Numbered from the stretch's first letter, positions 41,814-51,673 are shown. The stretch is DNA of 64,000 nt from Ruegeria meonggei (GCF_900172215.1 NZ_FWFP01000014.1:1-64000), one strand, 5' to 3'. The notes: generated by a model not told the origin, from the letters alone. Made by a program: numbers and translations.

Positions 41814-43205
41814 TCAGCCGAACACACGTCCCAGCGCGCCGTCGACCGCATCGGTGATCTGGTCGATATCGTCTGCGGTAGCGATCAATGCAGGCGAGAA
41901 ACACAGCGTGTTGTTCCGACCAGGGACCGAGCGGTTGGTGACGCCGATGATCACGCCCTGCGCCATACAGTCGGCCACAACAGCCTGCGCCAGCTTCTCG
42001 TCAACGGGCTCGCGAGAGGATCGATCCGCGACCAGTTCCGCCCCCAGGAAAAGACCCTTGCCGCGGACATCGCCGACGACTTTGTGCTTTTCCATCAGCG
42101 CCTGAAGGTTGCCGGTCATCCGTTCGCCCATGTCGACGCAATTACCCAGCAGGTTTTCGTCCTCGATGATGCGCATATTCTCGATCGCCGCCGCCGGACC
42201 AGCCGTGCAGCCACCAAAGGTCGAGATATCGCGGAAATAGCTCATCGGATCCGCCGCATCATCCTTGAAGTTGTCAAAGATTTCCTCGGTGGTGACTAGG
42301 CAGGCAATTGCCGCATAGCCCGAAGCCACACCTTTGGCCATAGTGACGAAATCAGGTTTTACGCCGTATTGCTGATAACCAAACCAGGTGCCTGTACGAC
42401 CAACGCCGCAGACAACCTCATCGATATGCAGCAGGATGTCGTAATTCTTGCAGATCTCTTGTACGCGCTGCCAATACCCCTCAGGGGCTTCGATCACGCC
42501 ACCTCCCGCCGTCACCGGCTCAAGGCACAGGGCACCGACGGTGTCAGGGCCTTCGCGCAGAATGACCTCTTCAATCTGATCTGCAGCCCATTCGCCAAAG
42601 TTCTCTTCTGGCGCGCCATCCAACTCGTGCTTGCGGTATTCCATGCAATGGGGAACGCGCACGAAATCGGGGGCGAAGGGACCATATTGGGCGTTGCGTT
42701 CATCCTGGCCGCCAGCCGACATCGCCGCCAGGGTGGATCCATGATAGTCGCGGTCGCGGTACAGGATCTTGGTTTTCTTGCCGCCGTATTTCTTATGGGC
42801 GATCTGGCGGACCATCTTGAACGCCTTCTCGTTCGCCTCAGACCCCGAATTGGTGTAATAGACCCGGCTCATCCCCGGCATTTTGCTGATCAGCTTTTCA
42901 GCAAAAATGGACCCGGGGATCGAACCCGCAGAGTTGGCGAAGTAGCACAGTTTCATCAGCTGATCGTAGACCGCCTTGCAGATCGATTCGCGGCCATAGC
43001 CCACGTTCACCGTCCAGACACCGCCAGAAACGGCGTCCAGATGCTCTTTGCCGTTCTGGTCCCAGACACGCATGCCCTTGCCTTCGACAATGATCCGCGG
43101 ATCGTTTGTTTCAAAGGGTTTATGCTGGATCAGGTGGTGCCAGATATGAGCGCGGTCGGCTTCGACCACACGGGAAAGATCGTTTTCATTGAACGTGCCG
43201 TCCAT
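41814..43205 (-). CDS. tpa: Taurine--pyruvate aminotransferase (probable)
   Basis: A 463-residue class III aminotransferase. PLP contacts are visible: GSEAN, the Tyr-His in RDYHGSTLAA, IDEVVCGVGRTG, and the Lys in MAKGVASGY. The N-terminus (RVVEADRAHIWHHLIQHKPF) and overall length match Tpa of Roseobacter-group bacteria, which converts taurine and pyruvate to sulfoacetaldehyde and alanine. The sulfoacetaldehyde acetyltransferase (xsc) and taurine transporter genes are not in the window, so a related omega-amino acid substrate remains possible. It diverges from the DmdB-like gene. Confidence 0.7.
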   Translation of the reverse strand: MDGTFNENDLSRVVEADRAHIWHHLIQHKPFETNDPRIIVEGKGMRVWDQNGKEHLDAVSGGVWTVNVGYGRESICKAVYDQLMKLCYFANSAGSIPGSIFAEKLISKMPGMSRVYYTNSGSEANEKAFKMVRQIAHKKYGGKKTKILYRDRDYHGSTLAAMSAGGQDERNAQYGPFAPDFVRVPHCMEYRKHELDGAPEENFGEWAADQIEEVILREGPDTVGALCLEPVTAGGGVIEAPEGYWQRVQEICKNYDILLHIDEVVCGVGRTGTWFGYQQYGVKPDFVTMAKGVASGYAAIACLVTTEEIFDNFKDDAADPMSYFRDISTFGGCTAGPAAAIENMRIIEDENLLGNCVDMGERMTGNLQALMEKHKVVGDVRGKGLFLGAELVADRSSREPVDEKLAQAVVADCMAQGVIIGVTNRSVPGRNNTLCFSPALIATADDIDQITDAVDGALGRVFG

Positions 43206-43425
43206 GACATGTCCTTTCAGAAGAAATGGGTGCGCAAATTACGGGAACGAAGCTGCCCCGGCTTTGTATTTCGATGGTTCAGATCACCGCGAAAGGCCAT
43301 CGGTGGATAGGGCCAGACTGCACTATCGCGTAACGCCAGTCCATGCCCGCCGTATTTCTACGGGTTTGTCAGACGCGCATCTTTGTGGTCAAGTCGCGCA
43401 ACAAGCGAACTGGAAGGGTCAACCG

Positions 43426-45054
43426 ATGACAGAGGCCAACATCTATGAAAGGCATTTGGACAAATGCCGGGCAAACTACACACCGCTGTCACCGCTGAGT
43501 TTTATCGAGCGCACCGCACTGATCTATCCGGACTACCCCTCGGTGGTTTATGGCGCGCGTCGTTATGAATGGGCCGAAACCTACGCCCGGTGCCGCCGTC
43601 TGGCCGGTGCATTGACCGCGCGGGGCATCGGCGCAGGCGATACGGTGTCGATCATTGCCGCAAACATTCCCGAGATGTACGAGGCGCATTTTGGTGTGCC
43701 CATGGCTGGCGCGGTTCTGAACGCAATCAACACACGTCTGGACGCGCCGATCATCGCCTTCATCCTGAACCACGCGGAATCCAAGGTTCTGCTGGTCGAT
43801 CCCGAGTTTTCAGGCACGGTGAAAGAGGCGCTGAGTCAGGTTGATCACGACATTCTGGTCATTGATATCGAAGACCCCAGTTTTGACGGCGGCGAAAGGC
43901 TGGGCAGCCTGACTTATGACGCGCTGTTGGGGGAAGGTGATCCAGAGTTTGAATGGGTACTGCCCAAGGATGAGTGGGATGCGATCACGCTGAATTATAC
44001 CTCGGGCACCACGGGCAACCCCAAAGGTGTTGTGTATCACCACCGTGGGGCCGCGCTGAACGCGCAATCGGATTTGCTGGATTGGGATATGCCGAAACAC
44101 TCGGTCTATCTGTGGACCCTGCCGATGTTCCACTGCAACGGCTGGTGTTTTCCCTGGGCGATGGCCGCGAACGCAGGGGTTTCAGTCTGTTTGCGCGCCG
44201 TGCGAGACGAGCCTATCTATGCCGCCTTCCGGGAAGAAAAGGTCACACATTTCTGCGGCGCGCCGATTGTTCTGAACATGCTGGCCAATGCGCCTGATCA
44301 CCTCAAGGATTTCGATCACGAGATCAAAGTGATGACAGCAGGGGCGCCACCGCCGGCGGCTGTCATCGAGAATATGGAAGGTATGGGCATCGAAGTGACC
44401 CATGTTTACGGTCTGACCGAAACCTACGGACCTTCGGTGGTCTGTGCCTGGAAAGACGAATGGAACAGCAAAAGCGCCGAGGAACGTGCCGCGCTCAAAG
44501 TGCGCCAGGGCGTGCGCTATACCGCCTTGTCGGGGTTGATGGTTGCCGATCCAGAAACGCTGGAACCTGTTCCGGCGGACGGTGAGACCATGGGTGAGAT
44601 CTTCATGCAGGGCAATGTTGTCATGAAAGGCTATCTGAAGAACGCTGAGGCCACGGACCAGGCCTTTAACGGTGGCTGGTTCGCTTCGGGCGATCTTGGG
44701 GTGATGCACACAGACGGCTATATCGCGCTGAAAGACCGGTCCAAAGATATCATCATCTCGGGGGGTGAGAATATCTCATCGGTTGAGGTCGAAGATGTCC
44801 TCTACAAACACCCGGCCGTGATGGAGGCCGCCGTTGTTGCGCGCCCGGATGTCAAATGGGGTGAGACACCTTGCGCCTTTGTCGAGCTTAAGCCGGATGT
44901 GCAGGTGTCTGACGCGGATATAATCACCTTTTGCCGGGATAACATGGCCCATTTCAAAGCGCCCAGAACGGTTGTGTTCGGACCGCTGCCCAAAACATCG
45001 ACCGGAAAAATCCAGAAGTTCAAGCTGCGGGATCAAGCAAGGGCGCTGGATTAA
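43426..45054 (+). CDS. dmdB: Acyl-CoA ligase, DmdB-like (3-methylmercaptopropionyl-CoA ligase)
   Basis: A 542-residue ANL-superfamily enzyme. The P-loop is YTSGTTGNPKGVVYHH, the adenylation block VYGLTETYGPSV, then GWFASGDLG and the C-terminal catalytic lysine in KTSTGKIQKFKLR. The length and sequence fit DmdB, which activates 3-methylmercaptopropionate from DMSP demethylation with CoA and ATP. Medium-chain acyl-CoA synthetase is the alternative. The ATG at 43426 follows the typical spacing and the family start; the open frame extends to 43189 without similarity. A DMSP link is inferred from the family only. Confidence 0.65.
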   Translation: MTEANIYERHLDKCRANYTPLSPLSFIERTALIYPDYPSVVYGARRYEWAETYARCRRLAGALTARGIGAGDTVSIIAANIPEMYEAHFGVPMAGAVLNAINTRLDAPIIAFILNHAESKVLLVDPEFSGTVKEALSQVDHDILVIDIEDPSFDGGERLGSLTYDALLGEGDPEFEWVLPKDEWDAITLNYTSGTTGNPKGVVYHHRGAALNAQSDLLDWDMPKHSVYLWTLPMFHCNGWCFPWAMAANAGVSVCLRAVRDEPIYAAFREEKVTHFCGAPIVLNMLANAPDHLKDFDHEIKVMTAGAPPPAAVIENMEGMGIEVTHVYGLTETYGPSVVCAWKDEWNSKSAEERAALKVRQGVRYTALSGLMVADPETLEPVPADGETMGEIFMQGNVVMKGYLKNAEATDQAFNGGWFASGDLGVMHTDGYIALKDRSKDIIISGGENISSVEVEDVLYKHPAVMEAAVVARPDVKWGETPCAFVELKPDVQVSDADIITFCRDNMAHFKAPRTVVFGPLPKTSTGKIQKFKLRDQARALD

Positions 45055-45392
45055 GCGCCCATTTTGTCAAAGATCGACAGATCCAACGCAAGCATCTCGC
45101 CCATCCAGATGGCTCGGTCCCGGTGATCGGTCAGATGATCGCCGGTTTCGGGATGGGTAAAAATCGTCAGGCCTTGCCGGTTCAGCATCAGCCATGGAAT
45201 GACCTGTTCAAATACCTTGGGGGCAAAGGCCAACTGGCAGCTCCAACGTGGATGCGGACCGACATTCCGGGCGTGCATCCGGCCGACCTGAACCGGGAAC
45301 AACCGCGCAGCCTCATCGCATAGCTGTTGCGCCGTCCCTTGTGTGGTGGCATCGAAATAGATGTGCGCGTGGTAACCAGTAATTTCGGGCAT
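45051..45392 (-). CDS. DOPA 4,5-dioxygenase family protein
   Basis: A 113-residue protein of the small DOPA 4,5-dioxygenase family. The metal-binding His residues are in GYHAHIYFD near the N-terminus and in VGPHPRWSCQLAF and FTHPETGDHLTDHRDRA. Bacterial members are thought to open catechol-type rings or may have other roles. The stop overlaps the convergent ligase stop by 4 bases. It lies next to the homogentisate genes and may act on a related aromatic, but this is inference. Confidence 0.78.
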   Translation of the reverse strand: MPEITGYHAHIYFDATTQGTAQQLCDEAARLFPVQVGRMHARNVGPHPRWSCQLAFAPKVFEQVIPWLMLNRQGLTIFTHPETGDHLTDHRDRAIWMGEMLALDLSIFDKMGA

Positions 45393-45479
45393 TGCGGTCT
45401 CCTTCAGACGTTTCAGGGAAGGTAAGACCGATGGCAGGCTGATCCTATCCCCACCCGTACACAGACCCTGTGCGGCGGC

Positions 45480-46118
45480 TCAGGTCGGCGCGTGTGCGTC
45501 CGGGTGGGCCGCAATGAACGCCGGGTGATCGGCGCAGTTAGCCTCGATCTGAAGAATGCGGGGCAGGTTGGTCAGATCCACATCCCACCGGCGGGCGTTA
45601 TACATCTGCGGGATCAGGCACAGATCCGCCAGACCAGGGCGAATACCGGTGCAAAAGGGGGTCTGTTCAAAACCGCGCAGCAGCGCCTCGAATGCCAGCA
45701 GACCGGGGCGGATGAAATGGCGCATCCAGTCGCCGGGCATCCCTTCGGCCCCACCGCTGAGCGAGGTGGCGTGCTGCGCGACGGACAGGTTGCACACCGG
45801 ATGCACGTCCACGGCGATGGAGTGCGCCAGCGCCGTCGCGCGCGCGCGTTCTACCGGGTCAGAGGGCAATAGCCCCACGCCGCGTGTCTGATCCAAATAG
45901 TCGATGATCGCCAAAGACTGAGTCAGCCGAAAGCCATCAATTTCTAGCACCGGCACAAAGCCTTGCGGATTGCGCTCCAGATGAGCGTCCGAGCTGTGCT
46001 CGCCGGCCCTCAGATCGACCGTGACGGCCCGATACGCGATCCCTGCCAGATTCAGCCCGATGCGCACCCGGTAGCTGGCGGATGAGCGCCAGTAATCGTA
46101 GAGGACCACGTCACCCAT
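45480..46118 (-). CDS. maiA: Maleylacetoacetate isomerase (GST zeta class)
   Basis: A 212-residue zeta-class glutathione transferase fold. The N-terminus LYDYWRSSASYRVRIGLNLAG carries the catalytic SSxSYRVR block, and LNPQGFVPVLEIDG-like and LTQSLAIIDYLDQ blocks match the GSH site. It converts maleylacetoacetate, made from homogentisate by HmgA, to fumarylacetoacetate using glutathione. The start at 46118 (MGDVVLYDY) is the family start. The next gene upstream ends 4 bases before it. Confidence 0.9.
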   Translation of the reverse strand: MGDVVLYDYWRSSASYRVRIGLNLAGIAYRAVTVDLRAGEHSSDAHLERNPQGFVPVLEIDGFRLTQSLAIIDYLDQTRGVGLLPSDPVERARATALAHSIAVDVHPVCNLSVAQHATSLSGGAEGMPGDWMRHFIRPGLLAFEALLRGFEQTPFCTGIRPGLADLCLIPQMYNARRWDVDLTNLPRILQIEANCADHPAFIAAHPDAHAPT

Positions 46119-46122
46119 GTCG

Positions 46123-46320
46123 TCAGCGGCCTTTGAGCGCGGCGGCATCCAGCGCTTGCGCCAGGACTTCGGAATTGCCGATATGGTTCGCCAGCACCAG
46201 CACCAGGCGCGCGTTCAGCGCATCGCTTTGTGCAGGGTCCAGCCCCTCATGCACCGACAGCAACCCGGCATAGAAATCATCGGCATTGTCGATATTCGGG
46301 GTGAGTATCAGATCGGTCAT
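46123..46320 (-). CDS. DUF2783 small protein of the homogentisate cluster
   Basis: A 65-residue protein with the DUF2783 pattern (LILTPNIDNADDFYAGLLSVHEG, where the family starts LxxxPNxxxxDDFY). These small proteins occur beside aromatic hydroxylase genes and may assist them; the function is not established. It lies 5 bases after the FAD hydroxylase stop and 4 bases before maiA, so it belongs to the same operon. Confidence 0.8.
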   Translation of the reverse strand: MTDLILTPNIDNADDFYAGLLSVHEGLDPAQSDALNARLVLVLANHIGNSEVLAQALDAAALKGR

Positions 46321-46325
46321 CGTTT

Positions 46326-47936
46326 CTACTCCTTACCGGTTGCGCGTCGGATCGCCTGCCGGAACGCGTTTTCTTCGTAATTGTCCCGCCGCGCAGCGAC
46401 GTGCTGATCCGGGCGGATCAAATAGACCGCACTGGTCGCACCCCCCAGATAGCGGCGTTTCAGTTCCAGCGTCAGGTCATCCTTGACCGACAGCGCCAGA
46501 CGGGTGGCTTCAATCCCGCCTTCTTCAATTCGGTCAGGCGCGTCCGCGTCGATGGTCAACAAAGTGAACTTGCCTGCCAGTTTCGGCAATAGAAATTCAT
46601 CCCCCAAAGGCGCGTCCGGACATGCCGCGCCCGGCCGGGTCACTTCCGGCCCGTTCAGCGCGTCTGCCGAGTTCAAAGAACTGCCCGTATAGGTGCAGGG
46701 TGTGCTGAGCCGTCCGGAGTTAACCAGCGGGCGGGCAAAGTCGTAATGTTCGCTGAGGTCCAGAACCGCATCGCGCAACAGACGCGACATCTCGGATTTC
46801 GGGGTGATGAAATCGGTTGAGCGGGTTGAGTTTGTGATGTTCTCATCGGCTGCCTGCACACGTTCGTGGCTATAGCTGTCCAGCAGCAACTCAGGTGCCT
46901 GGCCGTCAATGACCAGCTTCAACTTCCAGCACAGGTTATCTGTATCCTGGACGCCGGAATTGGCCCCGCGAGCCCCAAACGGGCTGACCTGATGGGCGCT
47001 GTCGCCCGCAAACAACACCCGACCATGGCGGAAACGATCCATCCGGCGGCACTGGAACGTGTAAATTGAAACCCATTCCAGATCGAACTCGACATCTTCG
47101 CCCAGCATGGCCTTGAGGCGTGGTATGACGTTTTCGGGCCGCTTTTCGTGTTCCTTGTCGATATCCCAGCCCAGCTGCAGGTCGATGCGCCAGACATTGT
47201 CCGGCTGTTTGTGCAGTAGGGCGGATTGGCCGCGGTTGAACGGCGGGTCAAACCAGAACCAACGTTCCGAAGGGAAGTCGGCCTCCATCACCACATCTGC
47301 GATCAGGAAATTGTCTTCGAACACGCGACCTTCGAAATCCAATCCCAGCATCCGCCGGGTGGGTGAGCTGGCCCCGTCGCAGGCGATCAGCCATTCGGCT
47401 TCGACGTTATAAGGCCCTTCAGGGGTGTCGACCTCAAGCGCGACATGGGTGTCATGAGTGCCGATGGCGTCGACCTTGTTGTGCCCGCGAATCTCGATCG
47501 GTGCGCCCGCGGCCTGCAATTCCCGAACTCGGGCCACCAGCGCATCTTCGAAATAGTATTGCTGAAGGTTGATGAAGGCAGGGTTGGCGTAACCGGTGTC
47601 GGGTTGCAGGTTAAATTCGTACACTTGGCGATCATCAAAATAGACCTTGCCAGCATCCCAAAGCACGCCCTTGTCCACCATCTGTCGCCCCGTACCCAGA
47701 CGGTCGGCAATCTCGAGCGTTCGCTGCGAAAAGCATATGGCGCGGCTGCCAAAGCTGACCTTGTCGTTTTCGTCCAGCACAACAACTGCGATCCCCTGTT
47801 GGGCAAGGTCGATCGCGGCGGCCAATCCAACCGGCCCCGCCCCTACAACGATTGCTTTGTGCCGCACCGGCGTCGCTGCATCCTGATCCGGGCTGCGCTG
47901 ATAAGCATAGAGCGGAGTTTCAAAAATCTTGTTCAT
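46326..47936 (-). CDS. FAD-dependent aromatic hydroxylase (MhpA/PHBH-like)
   Basis: A 536-residue flavoprotein monooxygenase. The N-terminal FAD motif GAGPVGLAAAIDLAQQG, the second FAD/NADPH motif IACDGASSPTRR, and FAGDSAHQVSPFGARGANSGVQD are all there, and a C-terminal thioredoxin-like tail follows as in MhpA. In this operon it most likely hydroxylates 3- or 4-hydroxyphenylacetate or a related acid to homogentisate, which HmgA opens. ATG 47936 is the likely start. The exact substrate is inferred from context. Confidence 0.82.
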   Translation of the reverse strand: MNKIFETPLYAYQRSPDQDAATPVRHKAIVVGAGPVGLAAAIDLAQQGIAVVVLDENDKVSFGSRAICFSQRTLEIADRLGTGRQMVDKGVLWDAGKVYFDDRQVYEFNLQPDTGYANPAFINLQQYYFEDALVARVRELQAAGAPIEIRGHNKVDAIGTHDTHVALEVDTPEGPYNVEAEWLIACDGASSPTRRMLGLDFEGRVFEDNFLIADVVMEADFPSERWFWFDPPFNRGQSALLHKQPDNVWRIDLQLGWDIDKEHEKRPENVIPRLKAMLGEDVEFDLEWVSIYTFQCRRMDRFRHGRVLFAGDSAHQVSPFGARGANSGVQDTDNLCWKLKLVIDGQAPELLLDSYSHERVQAADENITNSTRSTDFITPKSEMSRLLRDAVLDLSEHYDFARPLVNSGRLSTPCTYTGSSLNSADALNGPEVTRPGAACPDAPLGDEFLLPKLAGKFTLLTIDADAPDRIEEGGIEATRLALSVKDDLTLELKRRYLGGATSAVYLIRPDQHVAARRDNYEENAFRQAIRRATGKE

Positions 47937-48074
47937 GGGTTCTCCCCTGATACTCTGGCGCCGGTGGCGCAAAAGATTTCGTTCCCCGGCAGGCATATGC
48001 CACGGGCCTTACAGCGATGGTTTCACCAATTCCCCACGGGTAAAACGATCTGGATCAAATGCGACGGAATGTCC

Positions 48075-49025
48075 TTAACCTTGCAAAGCCTCCCACATGT
48101 CCAGGTCGCGTTGCGCGGTCCAGATGCGTGGCGTGTCGATACCGCGCGCTTCGTCATAGGCGCGGGCAACATTGAAGGGCAGGCAATGTTCGTAGATCGC
48201 ATAGTCAGCGAACTTCGGATCACATTCGGCGCGTACCGCATCCCAGGCTTCTTTAAGTGATCCACCACGGGCTGCCACTTTGGCCGCCGGGCGATAGGTG
48301 CTTTCGACAAAATCACGGGTATTCTCAATTGCAGCGTTCACCATATCCTTGCCGATCAGAGCGTTCCCCCGTCCTGGCGCGATGGCGTCCACATCGAACC
48401 ATTTGATTTGGTCCAGAGTATCACCCCAATCGCTGAAATGACCGTCGCCGCAATAACAAGCCGAGTGGTATTCGACGATATCGCCGGTGAACATCACGTT
48501 CTGATCGGGTACATGGATGACAATGTCACCTGCCGTGTGCGCGCGGCCCAGATGCATCAGGTCGATCCGGCGATTGCCCAGATACACAGTCATCGTATCG
48601 CTGAACGTCGTGGTGGGCCAGGTCAGGCCGGGGATGCTTTCATGCCCTTCGAACAGTCGGGGAAAACGTTGAAACTCGCTGTCCCAGTCTTCTTGACCGC
48701 GCTCAACCACCATGGCGCGGGCCATATCGGACATAAGGATTTGCTGCGCACCAAATGCACTGGCCCCCAGAACGCGCACCGCGTGGTAATGCGTCAGCGC
48801 CACGTGGGTGATTGGTTTGTCGGTCACGGATCGCACACATTCGATCACCTTGCCCGCCAGGCGCGGAGTTGCCTGAGCCTCGACAATCATCACGCTGTCG
48901 TCGCCAATGATAACGCCCGAATTTGGGTCGCCCTCGGCAGTGAAGGCATAGAGACCTTCACCCACTTCGGTGAAGGTGATTTTCTTTTCCGACATATCCC
49001 CTTGGGACGCGAATGCCTTGGCCAT
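48075..49025 (-). CDS. MBL-fold metallo-hydrolase in the homogentisate cluster
   Basis: A 316-residue metallo-beta-lactamase-fold protein. The first motif, normally HxHxDH, reads ALTHYHAVRVLG, so the Asp-His pair is replaced by Val-Arg; the later ligands are in LGRAHTAGDIVIH and MFTGDIVEYHS. It may therefore bind only one metal or work differently from glyoxalase-like members. The start at 49025 (MAKAFASQG) is chosen; the frame is open to 49082. It lies between fahA and the FAD hydroxylase gene, the same operon, with role unknown. Confidence 0.8.
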   Translation of the reverse strand: MAKAFASQGDMSEKKITFTEVGEGLYAFTAEGDPNSGVIIGDDSVMIVEAQATPRLAGKVIECVRSVTDKPITHVALTHYHAVRVLGASAFGAQQILMSDMARAMVVERGQEDWDSEFQRFPRLFEGHESIPGLTWPTTTFSDTMTVYLGNRRIDLMHLGRAHTAGDIVIHVPDQNVMFTGDIVEYHSACYCGDGHFSDWGDTLDQIKWFDVDAIAPGRGNALIGKDMVNAAIENTRDFVESTYRPAAKVAARGGSLKEAWDAVRAECDPKFADYAIYEHCLPFNVARAYDEARGIDTPRIWTAQRDLDMWEALQG

Positions 49026-49035
49026 GCTGGATTCC

Positions 49036-50292
49036 TTATCGTGCGTATGGGTTTTCAAGAGCAGGCAACACGGAGCCAACACAATCGCCGAACCCGATTG
49101 TGTAGCCCTTGCCTTTGGCTGCGCCCGTCAGGGTCAGGACGTCGCCGTCTTCGATGAAACTGCGTGTTTCACCGCTGTCCAGCGTCAGGGGCTCTTTGCC
49201 GCCCCAGCTGAGTTCCAGCAGTGAGCCCCGTTCGGGTTTGGTCGGGCCTGAAATCGTGCCTGATCCCAGCAGGTCGCCTGTGTTCATCGGACAACCCGAT
49301 GTGGAATGATGCGCCAGTTGCTGGGCGGCAGAGTAATACATCTGGTTGTAGTTGGTGCGCGCGATGGTGGTGGCGTCTTTTCCCTCAGGTGCCATCGTCA
49401 CGGACAGGTTGATGTCATACAGCATCGGGCCGCAGTCTTTCAGATGGTCCAACAGCTCGAATTCGCGCGCGGGCGTGTCACAGCGAAACGGCTCAAGCGC
49501 CGCCTTAGTGACGATCCACGGGCTGATTGAGGTCGCCGTCGCTTTGGCCTGAAACGGGCCAAGCGGCTGGTATTCCCAGGCCTGAATGTCACGGGCCGAC
49601 CAGTCGTTCAGCAGCACATAGCCAAAGATGTTGTCGTCGGCCTCTTGTACCGTGACTGGCCCGTCCGACGGGGTGCCGACAATTGCGCCCATCTCAAGCT
49701 CGATATCAAAGCGGCGACTGGGCAGGAACGCAGGATGATCCTGATCCGGGGCCTTCAACTGCCCCCAGGGGCGGCGGATATTCGTGCCCGAGACCACGAC
49801 CGAAGATGCCCGGCCATTATACCCGATCGGAATGTGCAGCCAGTTAGGCGGCAGCGCGTTTTCCGCGCCGCGAAACATGGTGCCCACGTTCTGGGCATGG
49901 TTCCGACCGGCGTAGAAATCGGTGTATTCGCTGACGGCAAACGGCATGTGCATTTCCGCGTCGTCTTGAGCGACCAGCATAGGTTCAATGTCACCACGTG
50001 CCTCGCTGCTTTCAGCCAGCAGGTCGGTCAACCGGTTGCGCAAGGCGGCCCAGACGGCTGGGCCTTCCTCCATCAGCGGGTTCCAGAAGGGCAGGTCGAA
50101 CAGGGGCTCGTCTGACAGCGTAATCAGACCTTCAACCTCAGCTGAGGTGACGTCCAGGATCATGTCACCGATCGCTACACCACAGCGCGGGTCAGAACCT
50201 TCGGTTGAAAACACGCCATAGGGCAGGTTGTTCAGAGGGAACGGGTGATCGGCATCATTGGCCGAGACCACCCAGGATTTCTTCAATGGCAT
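49036..50292 (-). CDS. fahA: Fumarylacetoacetase
   Basis: A 418-residue enzyme, the usual length. The N-terminal FAA_hydrolase_N domain (FPLNNLPYGVFSTEG) is followed by the catalytic domain with YTDFYAGRNHAQNVGTMFRG, VGTPSDGPVTVQEADDNIFG and LLGSGTISGPTKPERGSLLEL, which hold the metal ligands. It hydrolyses fumarylacetoacetate to fumarate and acetoacetate, the last step of homogentisate breakdown. It lies 25 bases after hmgA. Confidence 0.95.
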   Translation of the reverse strand: MPLKKSWVVSANDADHPFPLNNLPYGVFSTEGSDPRCGVAIGDMILDVTSAEVEGLITLSDEPLFDLPFWNPLMEEGPAVWAALRNRLTDLLAESSEARGDIEPMLVAQDDAEMHMPFAVSEYTDFYAGRNHAQNVGTMFRGAENALPPNWLHIPIGYNGRASSVVVSGTNIRRPWGQLKAPDQDHPAFLPSRRFDIELEMGAIVGTPSDGPVTVQEADDNIFGYVLLNDWSARDIQAWEYQPLGPFQAKATATSISPWIVTKAALEPFRCDTPAREFELLDHLKDCGPMLYDINLSVTMAPEGKDATTIARTNYNQMYYSAAQQLAHHSTSGCPMNTGDLLGSGTISGPTKPERGSLLELSWGGKEPLTLDSGETRSFIEDGDVLTLTGAAKGKGYTIGFGDCVGSVLPALENPYAR

Positions 50293-50317
50293 TGTGTCTC
50301 CAAACCTTTACTAGGTG

Positions 50318-51673
50318 TCATTTCTTGCCCGGTGTGCCGTCAAACTTTTTCTCAAGTGACGTCCAGCAGTCAATGTAATCATCCTGAAGCGGCGCCTTGT
50401 CGGCGGCAAACCCGGTCAAATGTTGTGGGAAGCGGGTTTCGATCATGAAGGACATTGTATTGTCCAACTTGTCCGGCCCGAGGTTGGAATTTGACGCTTT
50501 CTCAAAGGCCTCCTTGTCAGGCCCATGCGGCAGCATCATGTTATGCAGGCTCATGCCACCGGGAACAAAGCCCTGCGGCTTGGCATCATACTGGCCGTAA
50601 ATGTTGCCCATCAGTTCAGACATGATGTTCTTGTGATACCAGGGCGGGCGGAACGTGTCCTCGGCCACCATCCAGCGCTCGCGGAACAGGACAAAGTCGA
50701 TATTGGCCGTGCCGGGTTGGCCTGAGGGCGCAGTCAGGACGGTAAAGATCGACGGATCCGGGTGGTCAAACAGAATGGCACCGACCGGGCAATAAGTGCG
50801 CAAGTCATATTTGTAGGGCGCGTAATTGCCATGCCAGGCCACCACGTCCAGTGGGCTTTGGCCAATCTTGGTGCTGTGGAACTGCCCGCACCATTTCACG
50901 GTTACGGTTGAGGGCACTTCGCGATCCTCGAAAGCGGCTACAGGCGCCTTGAAATCCCGTGGGTTGGCCATGCAGTTGGCACCAATGGGCCCTCGTCCCG
51001 GCAATTCGAATTTCTGGCCATAATTCTCGCAGACAAACCCGCGTGCGGGACCTTCCAGTACCTCAACTCGGTACACCAAACCGCGCGGAAGGATGGCGAT
51101 CTCCTTGGGCTCCAGATCGATGACACCCAGCTCGGTTGCAAAACGCAGGCGGCCTTCTTGTGGTACCACCAGCAATTCGGAATCGGCCGAAAAGAAATAC
51201 TCATCCACCATGGATTCGGTGACCAGATAGATATGGCTGGCCATACCGACCTGCGTGTTCACGTCACCCGCGGTGGTCATCGTGCGCATGCCGGTCAACC
51301 AGGTCAGTCCCTCGTCGGTATGCGGCACTGCATCCCAGCGGTATTGACCCAGGCTAATTACATCAGGATCAACGCATGGTGCGGATTTCCAATTGGGCAG
51401 GTCGATCTTTTCATAACGGTGCGAATGCTTGACCGACGGCCGGATGCGATAGCACCATGTCCGTTCCGGAGGGTTTGCGGTAAAGGCGGTCCCGCTAAGC
51501 TGTTCGCCGTACAGGCCGTAATTGCATTTCTGAGGGCTGTTCATCCCCTGTGGCAACGCGCCGGGCAGGGCCTCGGATTCAAAGTCATTTCCAAACCCGG
51601 GCATATAGCCGGCATGGGTGCCAACTGGGGTGCTGGCCTGGGTCAGTGTGTGCGGATCAGTCGGATGGTTCAT
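50318..51673 (-). CDS. hmgA: Homogentisate 1,2-dioxygenase
   Basis: A 451-residue enzyme with the conserved N-terminal block [21 protein letters not shown] and the iron-site region ([20 protein letters not shown], then [19 protein letters not shown] with Glu and His ligands). It opens the ring of homogentisate to maleylacetoacetate. The start at 51673 is chosen because GGAGGAA stands 7 bases upstream; ATG 51688 is alternative. It is the first gene of the minus-strand operon and divergent from the MarR regulator. Confidence 0.96.
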   Translation of the reverse strand: MNHPTDPHTLTQASTPVGTHAGYMPGFGNDFESEALPGALPQGMNSPQKCNYGLYGEQLSGTAFTANPPERTWCYRIRPSVKHSHRYEKIDLPNWKSAPCVDPDVISLGQYRWDAVPHTDEGLTWLTGMRTMTTAGDVNTQVGMASHIYLVTESMVDEYFFSADSELLVVPQEGRLRFATELGVIDLEPKEIAILPRGLVYRVEVLEGPARGFVCENYGQKFELPGRGPIGANCMANPRDFKAPVAAFEDREVPSTVTVKWCGQFHSTKIGQSPLDVVAWHGNYAPYKYDLRTYCPVGAILFDHPDPSIFTVLTAPSGQPGTANIDFVLFRERWMVAEDTFRPPWYHKNIMSELMGNIYGQYDAKPQGFVPGGMSLHNMMLPHGPDKEAFEKASNSNLGPDKLDNTMSFMIETRFPQHLTGFAADKAPLQDDYIDCWTSLEKKFDGTPGKK

